A DNA stretch of 64,000 nt from JOPF136 sp963773835 (GTDB taxonomy: Bacteria > Acidobacteriota > Terriglobia > Acidiferrales > UBA7541), in contig CAVZCQ010000004.1 of NCBI GenBank assembly GCA_963773835.1, positions 868,001-932,000 of the forward strand, written 5' to 3'. Each line of letters starts with the position of its first letter. Positions within the stretch are counted from its first letter, which is position 1. A program made the translations under genes and the position numbers. Under the pieces are notes generated by a model that made no database searches, was not told where the DNA came from, and saw nothing but the letters and a program-made list of their open reading frames with translations. This document shows, one piece after another, positions 15,303 to 24,682 of this stretch.

Positions 15303-16763
15303 ATGCCCATCCGCGCGGTGGACCTCGCCGTCCTGCTCGTGTACCTCGCCGGCATCACGCTGTTCGGCGTGTGGTTCCGGCGCGGGCAGACGAGCGTGCG
15401 CGACTACTTTCTGGGCGGGCGCACGGCGCCGTGGTGGGCGCTGGCCGCTTCCATTGTAGCCACAGAAACCTCGACACTGACCATCATCGGGACTCCGGCG
15501 ATTGCCTTTGCGGGCACCATGGCGTTCCTGCAGCTCGCCATCGGCTACATCGCGGGACGCATCCTGATCAGCGTGCTGTTCCTGCCCGCCTACTTTCGCG
15601 GGGAATTCTACACGGCCTATGCGCTGATTGAAAAACGGTTCGGAGTGGAGGCGCGGCGGGTGGCGGCGCTGACGTTCCTGGGCACGCGGGCGCTGGCGGA
15701 GGGGGTGCGGCTGAACGCCATCGGGAAAATCGTGAGCGTGGCATTCGGGACGGGCAGCGGATTCTCGATCGCGGCGATCACCGCGCTGACGCTGTTGTAC
15801 ACGTTTGAAGGCGGAATGAAAGCGGTGATCTGGACGGACCTGGTGCAACTGGTGCTGTACTTGGCGGGCTCGGCCGCGGCGTTCTGGCTGCTGCTGGGAA
15901 AAATTCCGGGCGGGTGGAGCGAGGTGGCGCGCGTGTCCGCTGCGGCGGGAGGAAAACTGACGGTGTTCGATTTTTCGTTCAGCCTGACGCAGGCGTACAC
16001 CTTCTGGGCGGGCGTGGTGGGAGGAACGTTCCTGACGATGGCCAGCCACGGGACGGACCAGACGATGGTGCAGAGGCTGCTGGCGGCGCGGAATTTGCGG
16101 GACAGCCAGCGCGCCATCATCGCCAGCGGGCTGCTGGTGTTCGCGCAGTTTGCGCTGTTCCTCCTGGTGGGCGTGATGCTGTTCGTGTACGGGCAGCACG
16201 CGCCGCTGGCGATTCCCCAGGGCGACCGCGACCGGATTTTCCCGGCGTTTGTGGTGAACCAGATGCCCGCGGGAATGGCGGGCCTGGTGCTGGCCGCGAT
16301 GTTTGCCGTGGCGATGTCGAACGCGAGCGGGTCGCTGAACTCGCTGGCATCTTCGAGCGTCATGGATTTCCAATCTCTGCGCGGGCGGGGCGAAGTGGAC
16401 GCGGCGGGGCTGCTGCGGCTATCGCGGCGCATCACGCTAGTGTGGGGGGTGGTGCTGGGCGCGCTGGCGCTGGTGAACTGGGGTCCCGTGCTGGAAGCGG
16501 GGCTGACCATCGCGTCCATTACATATGGAAGCCTGTTGGGGCTGTTCCTGCTGGGCCTGCTGAATCCGCGGGCGACTTCGCGCGGGGCGATAGCCGGGAT
16601 GATTGCCGGCCTCGCGGTGATCCTTCTCGTGCGGCTCTACACGCCGTTGGCGTGGACCTGGTATGTGCTGGCAGGAACGGCGCCGACGTTTCTTGTGGGC
16701 TCTCTCGCCAGCCTGCTGGATAATTCTGCGAAGACTTCCATGGCGAAATCTCCCGAAAAATGA
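15303..16763 (+). CDS. Sodium:solute symporter (SSS family)
   Basis: A 486-residue protein with about 13 hydrophobic helices. The N-terminal region with RGQTSVRDYFLGGRTAPWW and IVATETSTLTIIGTP is typical of SSS transporters, and the Na+-site region of TM8 is visible around MSNASGSLNSLASSSVMD. The start is ATG 15303 (MPIRAVDL); upstream in-frame codons do not look coding. The next gene starts within its last 4 nt. The genomic context (amino-sugar kinase, NamZ, NagZ, MurQ) suggests uptake of GlcNAc, MurNAc or muropeptide fragments, but the substrate is inference. Confidence 0.85.
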   Translation: MPIRAVDLAVLLVYLAGITLFGVWFRRGQTSVRDYFLGGRTAPWWALAASIVATETSTLTIIGTPAIAFAGTMAFLQLAIGYIAGRILISVLFLPAYFRGEFYTAYALIEKRFGVEARRVAALTFLGTRALAEGVRLNAIGKIVSVAFGTGSGFSIAAITALTLLYTFEGGMKAVIWTDLVQLVLYLAGSAAAFWLLLGKIPGGWSEVARVSAAAGGKLTVFDFSFSLTQAYTFWAGVVGGTFLTMASHGTDQTMVQRLLAARNLRDSQRAIIASGLLVFAQFALFLLVGVMLFVYGQHAPLAIPQGDRDRIFPAFVVNQMPAGMAGLVLAAMFAVAMSNASGSLNSLASSSVMDFQSLRGRGEVDAAGLLRLSRRITLVWGVVLGALALVNWGPVLEAGLTIASITYGSLLGLFLLGLLNPRATSRGAIAGMIAGLAVILLVRLYTPLAWTWYVLAGTAPTFLVGSLASLLDNSAKTSMAKSPEK

Positions 16764-18223
16764 GCGCAGAACGGAAAAACCAGAAGGACACGGGCGGAGA
16801 GGACGCTCCCGCTGCGGCTGCGCCGCGCGCGGATCTGATTCAGGGACTGGGCGCGTGGGCCGCGGCGGCCATTGTAGTCGGCACGATGATCGGCACAGGA
16901 ATTTTTCTGGTGCCGAGCAGCATGGCGACGAATGCGGGCTCCATCGGGCTGGTGTTCCTGGCGTGGATACTGGGCGGGCTGCTGTCGCTGGCCGGTGCGC
17001 TCAGTTATGCCGAACTCGGGGCGGCGATTCCGGAGGCGGGCGGCGACTACGCGTACTTGAACCGCGGATTCGGGCCGCGATGGGGCTACCTGTTCGGATG
17101 GATGCATTCGGTGGTGGGCCGGCCGTGTTCGGTGGCCACGATTGCGGCGGGGCTGATGCGATTCTGCGGCTTTTTGCGTCCGACCATCGCGCAGACGGTG
17201 GTGACGTGGCCGATCTGGGTGCCGTTCCTGCGCACGCCCTACAATTTCAATCTGACTCCGGCAGAGCCTCTGGCTGTGGGCGCCATCGCACTGGTGACCT
17301 TTGTGAACTACCTGGGGGTGAGGCTCGGGGGGCGCGTGCAGGTGGCGCTGACTTCGATCAAACTTCTGGCCATCGGCACGGTGATTGCGCTGGCGCTGGC
17401 CATGGGCCAGGGGGGCATAGCGAATTTCCGGCCGTTCCTGCCGGACGCGTGGGGCGCGGGGGCGTGGAGCGGAGTGCTGGCGGCGATGGTGGCAGCGGCG
17501 TGGGCCTACGACGGATGGAGCAACGTGAGCCTGGTAGGTTCGGAGGTGATCCGCCCGCAACGGAACATTCCGCTGGCGCTGGTGGGAGGCGTGTCGCTGG
17601 TGATGGTGATTTATCTGCTGGCCAACGCGGCGTATTTCTGGGCACTGCCATTCGCGGGCGTGGCCCATTCGCAGCACGTGGCGTCCGACGTGATTGCATC
17701 GTTTGCGGGCGGGCGCGCGGCGCGTTGGCTGACGGTGGGGATGGTGATCTCGGCATTGGGGACGCTGAATTCGTCCATCCTGACAGGCGCGCGCGTGCCC
17801 TACGCGATGGGGCGCGATGGCCTGTTCTTCCGCTTCACGGGGGTGGTGGACCCGCAGCGGCACACGCCGGGAGGCGCGCTGGTATTCCAGGCCTATCTGG
17901 CGAGCGTGCTGGCGCTGACCGGGACGTTTGAGGATTTGTTTTCGCTGTTCATTTTCGCGCAGTGGATTTTCTACGGGCTGGTGGTGGCTTCGGTGTACGG
18001 GCTGCGGCGGAGGGAGCCGGATTTGCCACGGCCGTACCGCACCTGGGGCTATCCGTGGGTTCCGGCGGTGTTTATCGCGGGAGCGCTGGCGCTGACCATC
18101 GGGCTGTGGGCGGCGCGGCCGGTACGGTCCACGGTCGGGCTGGGGTTGATTCTGCTGGGGCTGGTGTTCTATCCGCGGTGGCAGCGGGGGTCGCGGGCTG
18201 CGGCACAGGGGGCGGCGACCTGA
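16760..18223 (+). CDS. APC family amino acid permease
   Basis: A 487-residue protein with a soluble acidic N-tail and about 12 hydrophobic helices. The TM1 motif VVGTMIGTGIFLVPS carries the unwound GxG substrate site of APC transporters. LSYAELGAAIPEAGGDYAYL and AYDGWSNVSLVGSEV are further family signatures. It is translationally coupled to the SSS gene (ATGA). Joint expression with a sugar-type symporter next to cell-wall hydrolases would fit salvage of both sugars and peptide-derived amino acids, though substrate specificity is not visible. Confidence 0.87.
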   Translation: MSAERKNQKDTGGEDAPAAAAPRADLIQGLGAWAAAAIVVGTMIGTGIFLVPSSMATNAGSIGLVFLAWILGGLLSLAGALSYAELGAAIPEAGGDYAYLNRGFGPRWGYLFGWMHSVVGRPCSVATIAAGLMRFCGFLRPTIAQTVVTWPIWVPFLRTPYNFNLTPAEPLAVGAIALVTFVNYLGVRLGGRVQVALTSIKLLAIGTVIALALAMGQGGIANFRPFLPDAWGAGAWSGVLAAMVAAAWAYDGWSNVSLVGSEVIRPQRNIPLALVGGVSLVMVIYLLANAAYFWALPFAGVAHSQHVASDVIASFAGGRAARWLTVGMVISALGTLNSSILTGARVPYAMGRDGLFFRFTGVVDPQRHTPGGALVFQAYLASVLALTGTFEDLFSLFIFAQWIFYGLVVASVYGLRRREPDLPRPYRTWGYPWVPAVFIAGALALTIGLWAARPVRSTVGLGLILLGLVFYPRWQRGSRAAAQGAAT

Positions 18224-18234
18224 CGGGGGAAAAC

Positions 18235-18273
18235 CCACGGTCAGTCCCGAACGATCGGGATCACTGACCCTGG
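18235..18273. terminator. Compound stem-loop between convergent genes
   Basis: An outer stem (CCACGGTCAG with CTGACCCTGG, one mismatch) encloses an inner stem TCCCGA-ACGA-TCGGGA. It starts 12 nt after the APC permease stop and lies in a convergent gap, so a bidirectional transcript end is likely. There is no U-tract. Its outer stem repeats the sequence of the hairpin at 2742. Confidence 0.5.
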
Positions 18274-18333
18274 CCACCCAGGCCGAGTCTCCGGTGGCCG
18301 TGGCTATTCTCGCGACTACCACGCGCGCTGCTG

Positions 18334-20835
18334 CTAACGATACAAAAGATATTTTTCGCGGAGGGCGCGGAATGCGCGGAACTCGTCCTCCTCGCCGATT
18401 ACGATGTTGGAGGGCGAATCGCCCTTCTGGAGGCGGTCGATGGTGGCGGGCGAGCCTACCAGCTCGATCATTCCCTTCACATCGAAATTCTTCGGATACA
18501 GTTTCGCCAGCGCTTCCGCCATTTCGAATCCGAGAAGGATGGGAAACACGCTGCCGCGGTCGAACACGACGAGAGAGACGCCCTCGCACCGCTGTCCTTT
18601 GTAAATTCCCGAACTCGGGGTGAACTGCGTGGGAACGAAATGGACGGCGGGAATGTGCCGACCGTTCAGGTAGGCAGCGAGTTCGCTGCCGTGCACCCAT
18701 GGGGCGCCGACCAGCTCGAATGGGCGGTCGGTTCCCCGCCCTACCGAAACGCCTCCGGCCTGCAACAGCTCCACGCCCGGATAGAGGAGCGACTCGGTGA
18801 GCGAGCGGAGATTCGGCGAGGGAGGAATCCAGGTTAGACCGGTGGATTCGTAATAATCGCTGCGGCGCCAGTCCTGCATGGGGATGACGTGCAGGTCGGC
18901 GCCGATGTGATTTTCCGCGTTGAACATTTGCGCGAGTTCGCCGACGGTCATTCCGTGGCGGACAGGCATGGGGAAATAGGCCACGAAGCTCAGCCGGTCG
19001 GGATCGAGCATGGGGCCTTCGACTGCGAGGCCGCCGAGGGGGTTGGGCCGGTCCAGGACGTAAAAGGCGAGATGGTGCCGCGCGGCTTCCTCCATGCAGT
19101 AGCCCATGGTGGCGATGTAGGTGTAGAAGCGCACACCGGCGTCCTGAATGTCAAAGACGAGGGCATCGAGGCCGCGGAGCATCTCGTCGGTGGGGCGGCG
19201 GGTGTCGCCGTAGAGGCTGAAGATGGGCAGTCCGGTGGCGGCATCCTGCGAGGAGCCGATGGATTCGTCGGCGGAGCCGGCGAGGCCGTGCTCGGGGCTG
19301 AAGAGCGCGACGAGCCGGACATCGGGCGCGTGAGCGAGCAGGTAGATATTGGTGTGGCCGTCGCGGGCGATGCCGGTGTGGTTGGTAATCAGGCCAATCC
19401 GTTTGCCGGCGAGCGGCGCGAAATTCTGCTGTTCAAGCACGTCGAGGCCGGTGAGGGTGTGGCCGGAGCGATACTGCGGCCGGACGGCATTCAGTCCGCG
19501 CCAGAGAGGAGAGGAGATAGATGTAGAGAAGGCAAAGGTTGGAGAGGAAACAGCCGATTCGGTGTCCCTTTCTGACTTTTCGATTGCCGCTGCGACGGCG
19601 GTGGCAACGCGCGAGCGCAGGCTGGAGATGGCGGGACGAACGCGCGGGTGCACACTGTTGGCCAGCAGGAGGTAAAATGATTCGCTGTTGGGATCGATCC
19701 AGACGGCCGTGCCGGTAAACCCCGTATGGCCATAAGAGGTGCCCACCGGGAAGAGATCGCCGCGGGGGGGGGAGAAGGTGGAATCAATGTCCCATCCGAG
19801 GCCGCGCTGGGATGGAATCCAGGGCGGCTGTTCCTGGGTGGTGGCGAGGGCGATGCTTTCGCGAGTCAGCAGGCGCCTGCCGTCGGAGGTAATGCCGCCG
19901 GCGAGTAGCAGGAAACAGAATTTGGCCAAATCATCGGCGGTGGAAAACAGCCCTGCATGTCCGGCAACGCCACCCATGCCGCGAGCGCGCGGGTCGTGCA
20001 CCACGCCGCGGAGCACGCGGCCGCGTCCGGAGCCGGATTTGGCGCCTTCCGGCAGATCGATTTCTTCGGTGGGCGCGATGCGCGGGCGCCAGGAGGCGGG
20101 GGGAAGGAAGCGCGTTTCGCGCATTCCCAGGGGCGCGAAAAACGTTTTCTCGGCGAATTCGTTCAGGGTCTCGCCGGAAAGGCGGTGGACGATTTCGCCG
20201 AGCAGGATGAAATCGCAATCGCTGTACACGAAGATCATGCCCGGCGGGGCGATGGGCTCGGCGTTATCAATCCACTCCAATACCTGTGCGGTCGAAGCAT
20301 CGTCCGGAGTTTTGGGGATGGGGGGAAGGCCGCCGGTGTGGGTCATGAGCTGACGGATGGTGATCTGGTCCTTTCCGTGCGTGCCGAATTCGGGAAGGTA
20401 GCGGACGACGGGGTCGGCGATGCGGAGCTTTCCCTGCTCCATCAGATGGAGGAGGGAGGGAGTGGTGGCAAACACTTTGGTGAGAGAGGCGAGGTCGAAG
20501 ATGGTGTCCTGCGTCATGGGCTCGCGCTGGGGGATGAGCGCGCGCGAGCCGTAGGCTTTGCGATAGACCACACGGCCCCGATGGCCGACGAGCAGCACGG
20601 CACCGGGGATTTCATCGCCCGCAATGGCTTTCTCGATGGCCGCGTCCGCAGCGGAAAAATCGAATTGCGCTTCCGATGCGGCCGGCCGCCGCTGGGTCGC
20701 CGTGGCTGCCGGTTTCGTCTGCGGGGCGTTTGCCGCGGCTGCCGGGAGGAAGCACAGGAGCGCGCCGGAGAACAATCCGAGTGCGGCCAGACGGAGAGCA
20801 GGAAACACGCGTGAGTCCCTGAAGTTGTGCGCCAT
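18334..20835 (-). CDS. Exported fusion: serine beta-lactamase-like domain + NamZ (DUF1343) exo-muramidase domain
   Basis: An 833-residue two-domain protein. A signal peptide (LRLAALGLFSGALLCFLPAAAANA) is followed by a class C beta-lactamase/PBP-like domain (about 60-420) with SLTK (117-120), YSD (204-206) and HTG (370-372), so all catalytic elements are present. From about 455 to the end is a DUF1343/NamZ domain (GLITNHTG, FSPEHGLAG, VFDIQDAGVRFYTYI, DRPNPLGG). NamZ enzymes release terminal MurNAc from peptidoglycan. The ATG at 20835 is preceded by AGAGAA. It is divergent from nagZ and shares a promoter region with it. The fusion suggests stem-peptide or D-amino-acid hydrolysis coupled to MurNAc release. 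Confidence 0.88.
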   Translation of the reverse strand: MAHNFRDSRVFPALRLAALGLFSGALLCFLPAAAANAPQTKPAATATQRRPAASEAQFDFSAADAAIEKAIAGDEIPGAVLLVGHRGRVVYRKAYGSRALIPQREPMTQDTIFDLASLTKVFATTPSLLHLMEQGKLRIADPVVRYLPEFGTHGKDQITIRQLMTHTGGLPPIPKTPDDASTAQVLEWIDNAEPIAPPGMIFVYSDCDFILLGEIVHRLSGETLNEFAEKTFFAPLGMRETRFLPPASWRPRIAPTEEIDLPEGAKSGSGRGRVLRGVVHDPRARGMGGVAGHAGLFSTADDLAKFCFLLLAGGITSDGRRLLTRESIALATTQEQPPWIPSQRGLGWDIDSTFSPPRGDLFPVGTSYGHTGFTGTAVWIDPNSESFYLLLANSVHPRVRPAISSLRSRVATAVAAAIEKSERDTESAVSSPTFAFSTSISSPLWRGLNAVRPQYRSGHTLTGLDVLEQQNFAPLAGKRIGLITNHTGIARDGHTNIYLLAHAPDVRLVALFSPEHGLAGSADESIGSSQDAATGLPIFSLYGDTRRPTDEMLRGLDALVFDIQDAGVRFYTYIATMGYCMEEAARHHLAFYVLDRPNPLGGLAVEGPMLDPDRLSFVAYFPMPVRHGMTVGELAQMFNAENHIGADLHVIPMQDWRRSDYYESTGLTWIPPSPNLRSLTESLLYPGVELLQAGGVSVGRGTDRPFELVGAPWVHGSELAAYLNGRHIPAVHFVPTQFTPSSGIYKGQRCEGVSLVVFDRGSVFPILLGFEMAEALAKLYPKNFDVKGMIELVGSPATIDRLQKGDSPSNIVIGEEDEFRAFRALREKYLLYR

Positions 20836-20853
20836 TTCTCTGTGTGTTATAAC
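20825..20853 (+). promoter_or_regulatory. Promoter for nagZ (plus strand)
   Basis: TTGTGC (20825-20830), a 17-nt spacer and TATAAC (20848-20853). The predicted start near 20860 gives a leader of about 50 nt to the nagZ ATG. Its -10 overlaps the -10 of the divergent namZ promoter in the palindrome GTTATAAC (20846-20853). Confidence 0.55.
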
Positions 20854-20875
20854 CAGCCGGAGATGCAAGGGTCAA
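20847..20875 (-). promoter_or_regulatory. Promoter for the beta-lactamase::NamZ gene (minus strand)
   Basis: Read on the minus strand: TTGACC (20875-20870), a 17-nt spacer and TTATAA (20852-20847). This is the closest match to a sigma-70 consensus in the window. The predicted start near 20840 leaves only about five bases before the ATG at 20835, so the message may be almost leaderless. Confidence 0.62.
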
Positions 20876-20911
20876 CTGCGTTCGACGTTGCGGCGCGTTT
20901 TTTCTGAGGCA

Positions 20912-23668
20912 ATGCCCGCCCGGCGCGCTTTGTTTCTCCTCCTCCCGCTCCTTGCAGGACTTCCAGCAGCCACACACCCGGAAGACACGGTTCCACCGCG
21001 AGAGCTCTCGCCGGGGGCGCGGCGATGGGTGGAGCACACCATGGCTGGGCTAACCACGGACGAAAAAATCGGCCAGATCGTATTCCCCACGTACTTCGGA
21101 GCGTTCGAGTCCGTGGAGAGCAAAGACTTTAAAGAGCTGATGGCGCGGGTGCAGGCGGACAACATCGGGGGATTCATCCTGGGGACGCGGCGGGGGCCGC
21201 GCGGGATCGAGTTGAGCCACGTGTACGAAACGGCGGTGCTGACCAACGAGCTGCAGGAGGCGGCAAAAATCCCGCTGCTGATCGGCGCGGATTTCGAGCG
21301 CGGAACAGTGATGCGCGTGGAGGAAGGGACGGCGTTCCCTCATGCTATGGCCGTGGGGGCGACCTGGAGGCCCGGGGATGCCTACGCGATGGGCCGGATC
21401 ACCGCCATCGAAGCGCGCGCCATGGGGGTGCACTGGGTGTTTGCGCCGGTTGCGGACGTGAACAGCAATCCGGACAACCCAATCATCAATATTCGCTCGT
21501 TCGGAGAGGACCCGAAACAGGTGGCGGAGTACGTGGAGCAGTTCGTTCGCGGGGTGGAAGAAAACGGGGCCATGGCCACGGCAAAACATTTTCCCGGCCA
21601 TGGCGACACGTCGGTGGATTCGCACCTGCAACTGCCCCTGGTGACTGCGGGACTCGAGCGGCTGAACGCGGTGGAATTCGTTCCGTTCGAGGCGGCCATT
21701 GGCGCGGGGGTGAGCGCGGTAATGACCGGGCATCTGGCCATTCCGGCACTGGAGCCGAATCCGGAAATTCCCGCGACGCTTTCCGAGCGCGTGCTCACCG
21801 GGGTGCTGCGCGACCAGCTCCACTTCCAGGGGCTGGTGATTACGGACGCACTGGACATGGGCGGAGTGGCGAAAGGGTTTCCACCCGGCGAGGTGGCAGT
21901 GCGCGCGCTGCTGGCGGGGGCGGACGTGCTGCTGCTGTCGCCGGTGACGGATGCGGCGCTGGCGGCGGTGCGCGAAGCGGTGAATTCCGGGCGCGTGCCG
22001 ATGTCGCGGCTGGACGACGCCGTGCGGCGCGTGTTGGAAGCGAAGGCGCGCCTGGGCCTCTATAAACAGCGCGAAGTGGACATCGACAAATTGAGCGGCG
22101 CGTTCGGCCGGCCGGAGTTTCTGGCGACCGCAGAGGACATCGCCGACCGCGGCGTGACGCTGCTGCGCAACGATGCGGGGCTAGTGCCGCTGGATCCGCG
22201 CACGACGAAACGGGTGTTCCTGCTGGCCGTATCGGCAGACCCGGACACGGCGCCAGCGGAGCCCTTCGAGCGCGAACTGCGCGCGCAGCTCGATTCGCTC
22301 ACTTCCCTGCACGTCGATACGAAGTATTTTCGCGTGGAGGAGACACCGCTTCCCTCGCCGGACAGCTACGATTTGGCGATTTGCGCCGTGACGGTGCGCA
22401 TCGCGGATCGCAAAGGGACCGTGGGGTTGCCAGCCAATGAGGCGGAGATGATCCACGCGCTGCTGCGCGCGGGCAAACCGGTGATCATGGTCGGCCTCGG
22501 CAGCCCGTACCTGATGGAGAGTTTTCCCGAGGCGACGACGTGGCTCGCCGCGTTCAGCGTGCAGGACGTGGCGCAGCGAGCCGCAGCGCAGGCGCTGCTG
22601 GGGACATTTGCGGTGAGAGGGAAGCTGCCTGTGAGCCTGCCGAGCGCGGCGCCGCACGCGTTGCGCGTGGGCGACGGAATGGCTACGGCGGCGATCCCGC
22701 TCACGCTGCAACAAGGATCGGCGGGACTAGAACAGCGCCTGAAGCCCGTGTATGAACTGCTGGACAGGTCCGCGAACCGCCAGCCGTATCTATTCGGCCT
22801 GCTCAGCATCAGCTACAAGGGCGAGCGCGTGATGCGCAGGTTCGGTGAGCAGGCCTATGAGGCGTCGGCACCGGAAGAGTTGGCGCAGTCGACCCTTCGC
22901 GAGCGCACAGAGGCACCCGGCTCGCAACAACTCCACGAGACAGTGCCGGAGCAGCCCGTCCTGGTCACGGCACTCGCTCGTCTGGTGCAGACCAAACAGA
23001 TAGCACTGGAATCGCCTGTTTCAAGGGTCTTGCAGGGCGTCCCACTGGATGGGGTTCCGGAAAAGGGCGAAAGCCTAAAAGTTCGGGAACTCCTGGAGCG
23101 CGCCTCTGAATTCGACACTGGCACGCCCGCGGACGAGCACATCTGGCGAGAAGAAGAGGCTCTCATCCTGAGTACGCTCACCGGACAACGGCCGTCTTTT
23201 GCACTGGAAAAACTGATCCTTTCACCTCTGGGCCTGCCCAACCAGGACTTCCGCTCCGCCAGACTCCTCAAGAAGTGGGATGACCTCGAGAGGTACGCCG
23301 AGGCACGGGCGATGCTGGGCCAGTTCTGGCTCAATGGCGGCATCTACGCCCACAAACGTTTGTTGAGTCGCACGACGGCAGAGCAATTCTATGCGCCGAA
23401 AAGCACCGGATGGCTGGTCGTCGCGGCGGGCTGGGACATTTCACACGGTCCGGGGCATTCCTTTCCACCCGGATCTTTCGGTTGGACTTCTAGTGATTCC
23501 ACTTCGCTGTGGATGGATCCAGCGCACGACCTTTGCATCGTCTTCGTTCCCCTAATCAACTCCCGGTCCGGAGTTCATGGGACGGAGGACGATCGTCTGG
23601 TCGGCCCACTACGGGGAGAGGTCCACGATGCGGTTTTCTCGGCGCTCGGGCTACAGCAAGCGAAGTGA
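20912..23668 (+). CDS. nagZ: Exported GH3 beta-N-acetylglucosaminidase (NagZ-type) with degenerate beta-lactamase-like C-terminal domain
   Basis: A 918-residue protein with a signal peptide (ALFLLLPLLAGLPAATHP). Residues about 40-380 form a GH3 NagZ catalytic domain with KHFPGHGDTSVDSH (225-238), which includes the Asp-His dyad D236/H238, and ITDALDM with the nucleophile D312. A GH3 C-terminal domain follows (to about 600). Residues about 610-918 resemble the beta-lactamase domain of the divergent neighbour (VLVTALARLVQTKQIALESP; SLWMDPAHDLCIVFVPLINS), but the SxxK motif is missing. It is likely to remove GlcNAc from muropeptides outside the cytoplasm. The ATG has GAGG 2 nt upstream. Confidence 0.87.
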   Translation: MPARRALFLLLPLLAGLPAATHPEDTVPPRELSPGARRWVEHTMAGLTTDEKIGQIVFPTYFGAFESVESKDFKELMARVQADNIGGFILGTRRGPRGIELSHVYETAVLTNELQEAAKIPLLIGADFERGTVMRVEEGTAFPHAMAVGATWRPGDAYAMGRITAIEARAMGVHWVFAPVADVNSNPDNPIINIRSFGEDPKQVAEYVEQFVRGVEENGAMATAKHFPGHGDTSVDSHLQLPLVTAGLERLNAVEFVPFEAAIGAGVSAVMTGHLAIPALEPNPEIPATLSERVLTGVLRDQLHFQGLVITDALDMGGVAKGFPPGEVAVRALLAGADVLLLSPVTDAALAAVREAVNSGRVPMSRLDDAVRRVLEAKARLGLYKQREVDIDKLSGAFGRPEFLATAEDIADRGVTLLRNDAGLVPLDPRTTKRVFLLAVSADPDTAPAEPFERELRAQLDSLTSLHVDTKYFRVEETPLPSPDSYDLAICAVTVRIADRKGTVGLPANEAEMIHALLRAGKPVIMVGLGSPYLMESFPEATTWLAAFSVQDVAQRAAAQALLGTFAVRGKLPVSLPSAAPHALRVGDGMATAAIPLTLQQGSAGLEQRLKPVYELLDRSANRQPYLFGLLSISYKGERVMRRFGEQAYEASAPEELAQSTLRERTEAPGSQQLHETVPEQPVLVTALARLVQTKQIALESPVSRVLQGVPLDGVPEKGESLKVRELLERASEFDTGTPADEHIWREEEALILSTLTGQRPSFALEKLILSPLGLPNQDFRSARLLKKWDDLERYAEARAMLGQFWLNGGIYAHKRLLSRTTAEQFYAPKSTGWLVVAAGWDISHGPGHSFPPGSFGWTSSDSTSLWMDPAHDLCIVFVPLINSRSGVHGTEDDRLVGPLRGEVHDAVFSALGLQQAK

Positions 23669-23681
23669 AGCTGCTGCAGGT

Positions 23682-24590
23682 ATGCGAAAACCAAAACCGC
23701 CAGCGATGGGCACCGAGCAGAGCAACCCGCGGACGCGGAGGATTGATCTGCGCTCAACGCGCGAAATGCTGCGGGCGATGAGTCGGGAAGATGCTGGAGT
23801 GGCGCGGGCTGTGGCGCGTGCGATTCCGCAGATTGCGGAGGCGGTGGATGCGATTGCGGAGGCGCTGCGGCGTGGCGGGCGGCTGATCTATGTGGGAGCA
23901 GGAACGAGCGGGCGTCTGGCCGCGCTCGATGCGGCGGAATGTCCGCCGACGTTTGGCGTGCCGCGGGAGATGGTGGTGGCGCTCATCGCGGGAGGGCGGC
24001 GCGCGCTGACCGATGCGGTGGAAGGCGCGGAAGACAACGCCGCGGCCGGCGCGCGGGACCTGAGACGGGTGCGCGTGTCGAAACGAGATGTGGTGGTGGG
24101 GCTATCAGCGAGCGGGCGAACGCCGTACGTGTGGGGCGCGCTGGAGGCGGCGCGGCGCGCGGGGGCGCGCACCGTCGCGGTGGTGTGCAATCGGGGGACT
24201 GCAGCAGCCCGCGCGGCGGATATCGCCATCGTAGCGGAGACGGGCCCGGAGGTCATTGCCGGGTCCACGCGGCTGAAGGCCGGAACAGCGCAGAAACTGA
24301 TTTTGAACATGCTGAGCACAGGGGCGATGATTCGGCTGGGGCGTGTGTACGACAATTGGATGGCGGGAGTAACGGCGACGAACCGGAAATTGCGGGCACG
24401 GGCGCTCGCAGTGCTGCGCGAGGTTTCGGGGATGCGCGAGGCTGCCGCGCGGCGAGCGCTGGCAGCGGCGCGGGGCGATGTGCGGGTCGCGCTTGTGATG
24501 TTGAAACGCTGGGTAACGCGGCAGCAGGCGGAATTTGCGCTGGCTGCGGCGGGCGGGGATTTGAGGAGAGCGCTGGGGGAGAGGAGGTAG
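23682..24590 (+). CDS. murQ: N-acetylmuramic acid 6-phosphate etherase
   Basis: A 302-residue SIS-fold protein. TEQSNPRTRRIDLRSTREML at the start, the sugar-phosphate loop VGAGTSGRLAALDAAE, VEGAEDNAA with the catalytic Glu, and GLSASGRTPYVWGAL are diagnostic of MurQ. The enzyme cleaves lactate from MurNAc-6-phosphate to give GlcNAc-6-phosphate in the cytoplasm. It begins just after nagZ. I chose ATG 23682; ATG 23706 (MGTEQ) is an alternative, and neither has a strong ribosome site. The C-terminal 50 residues form the helical UBA-like tail seen in other MurQ. Together with the NamZ, NagZ and BadF-type kinase it completes a MurNAc salvage route. Confidence 0.92.
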   Translation: MRKPKPPAMGTEQSNPRTRRIDLRSTREMLRAMSREDAGVARAVARAIPQIAEAVDAIAEALRRGGRLIYVGAGTSGRLAALDAAECPPTFGVPREMVVALIAGGRRALTDAVEGAEDNAAAGARDLRRVRVSKRDVVVGLSASGRTPYVWGALEAARRAGARTVAVVCNRGTAAARAADIAIVAETGPEVIAGSTRLKAGTAQKLILNMLSTGAMIRLGRVYDNWMAGVTATNRKLRARALAVLREVSGMREAAARRALAAARGDVRVALVMLKRWVTRQQAEFALAAAGGDLRRALGERR

Positions 24591-24663
24591 TGGCCTGGGC
24601 AGGTGGCCGAGTTGCTGCGAGCCAGAGCGCCCGGAATCGCGGTAGTCGGACGAAAAGAAAAAA

Positions 24664-24682
24664 CGCCGGCTAGAAGCCGGCG
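24664..24682. repeat. Dispersed hairpin just upstream of murA
   Basis: CGCCGGCT-AGA-AGCCGGCG followed by CTACC. It ends 8 nt before the murA ATG, so in the mRNA it would sit on the ribosome-binding region and could restrain murA translation. Confidence 0.6.

Noticed and set aside
16637..18700. 687-codon minus-strand frame opposite the SSS and APC genes
   Set aside because: It covers two clear transporter genes in antisense and has an Arg/His/Pro-rich, non-protein-like composition.
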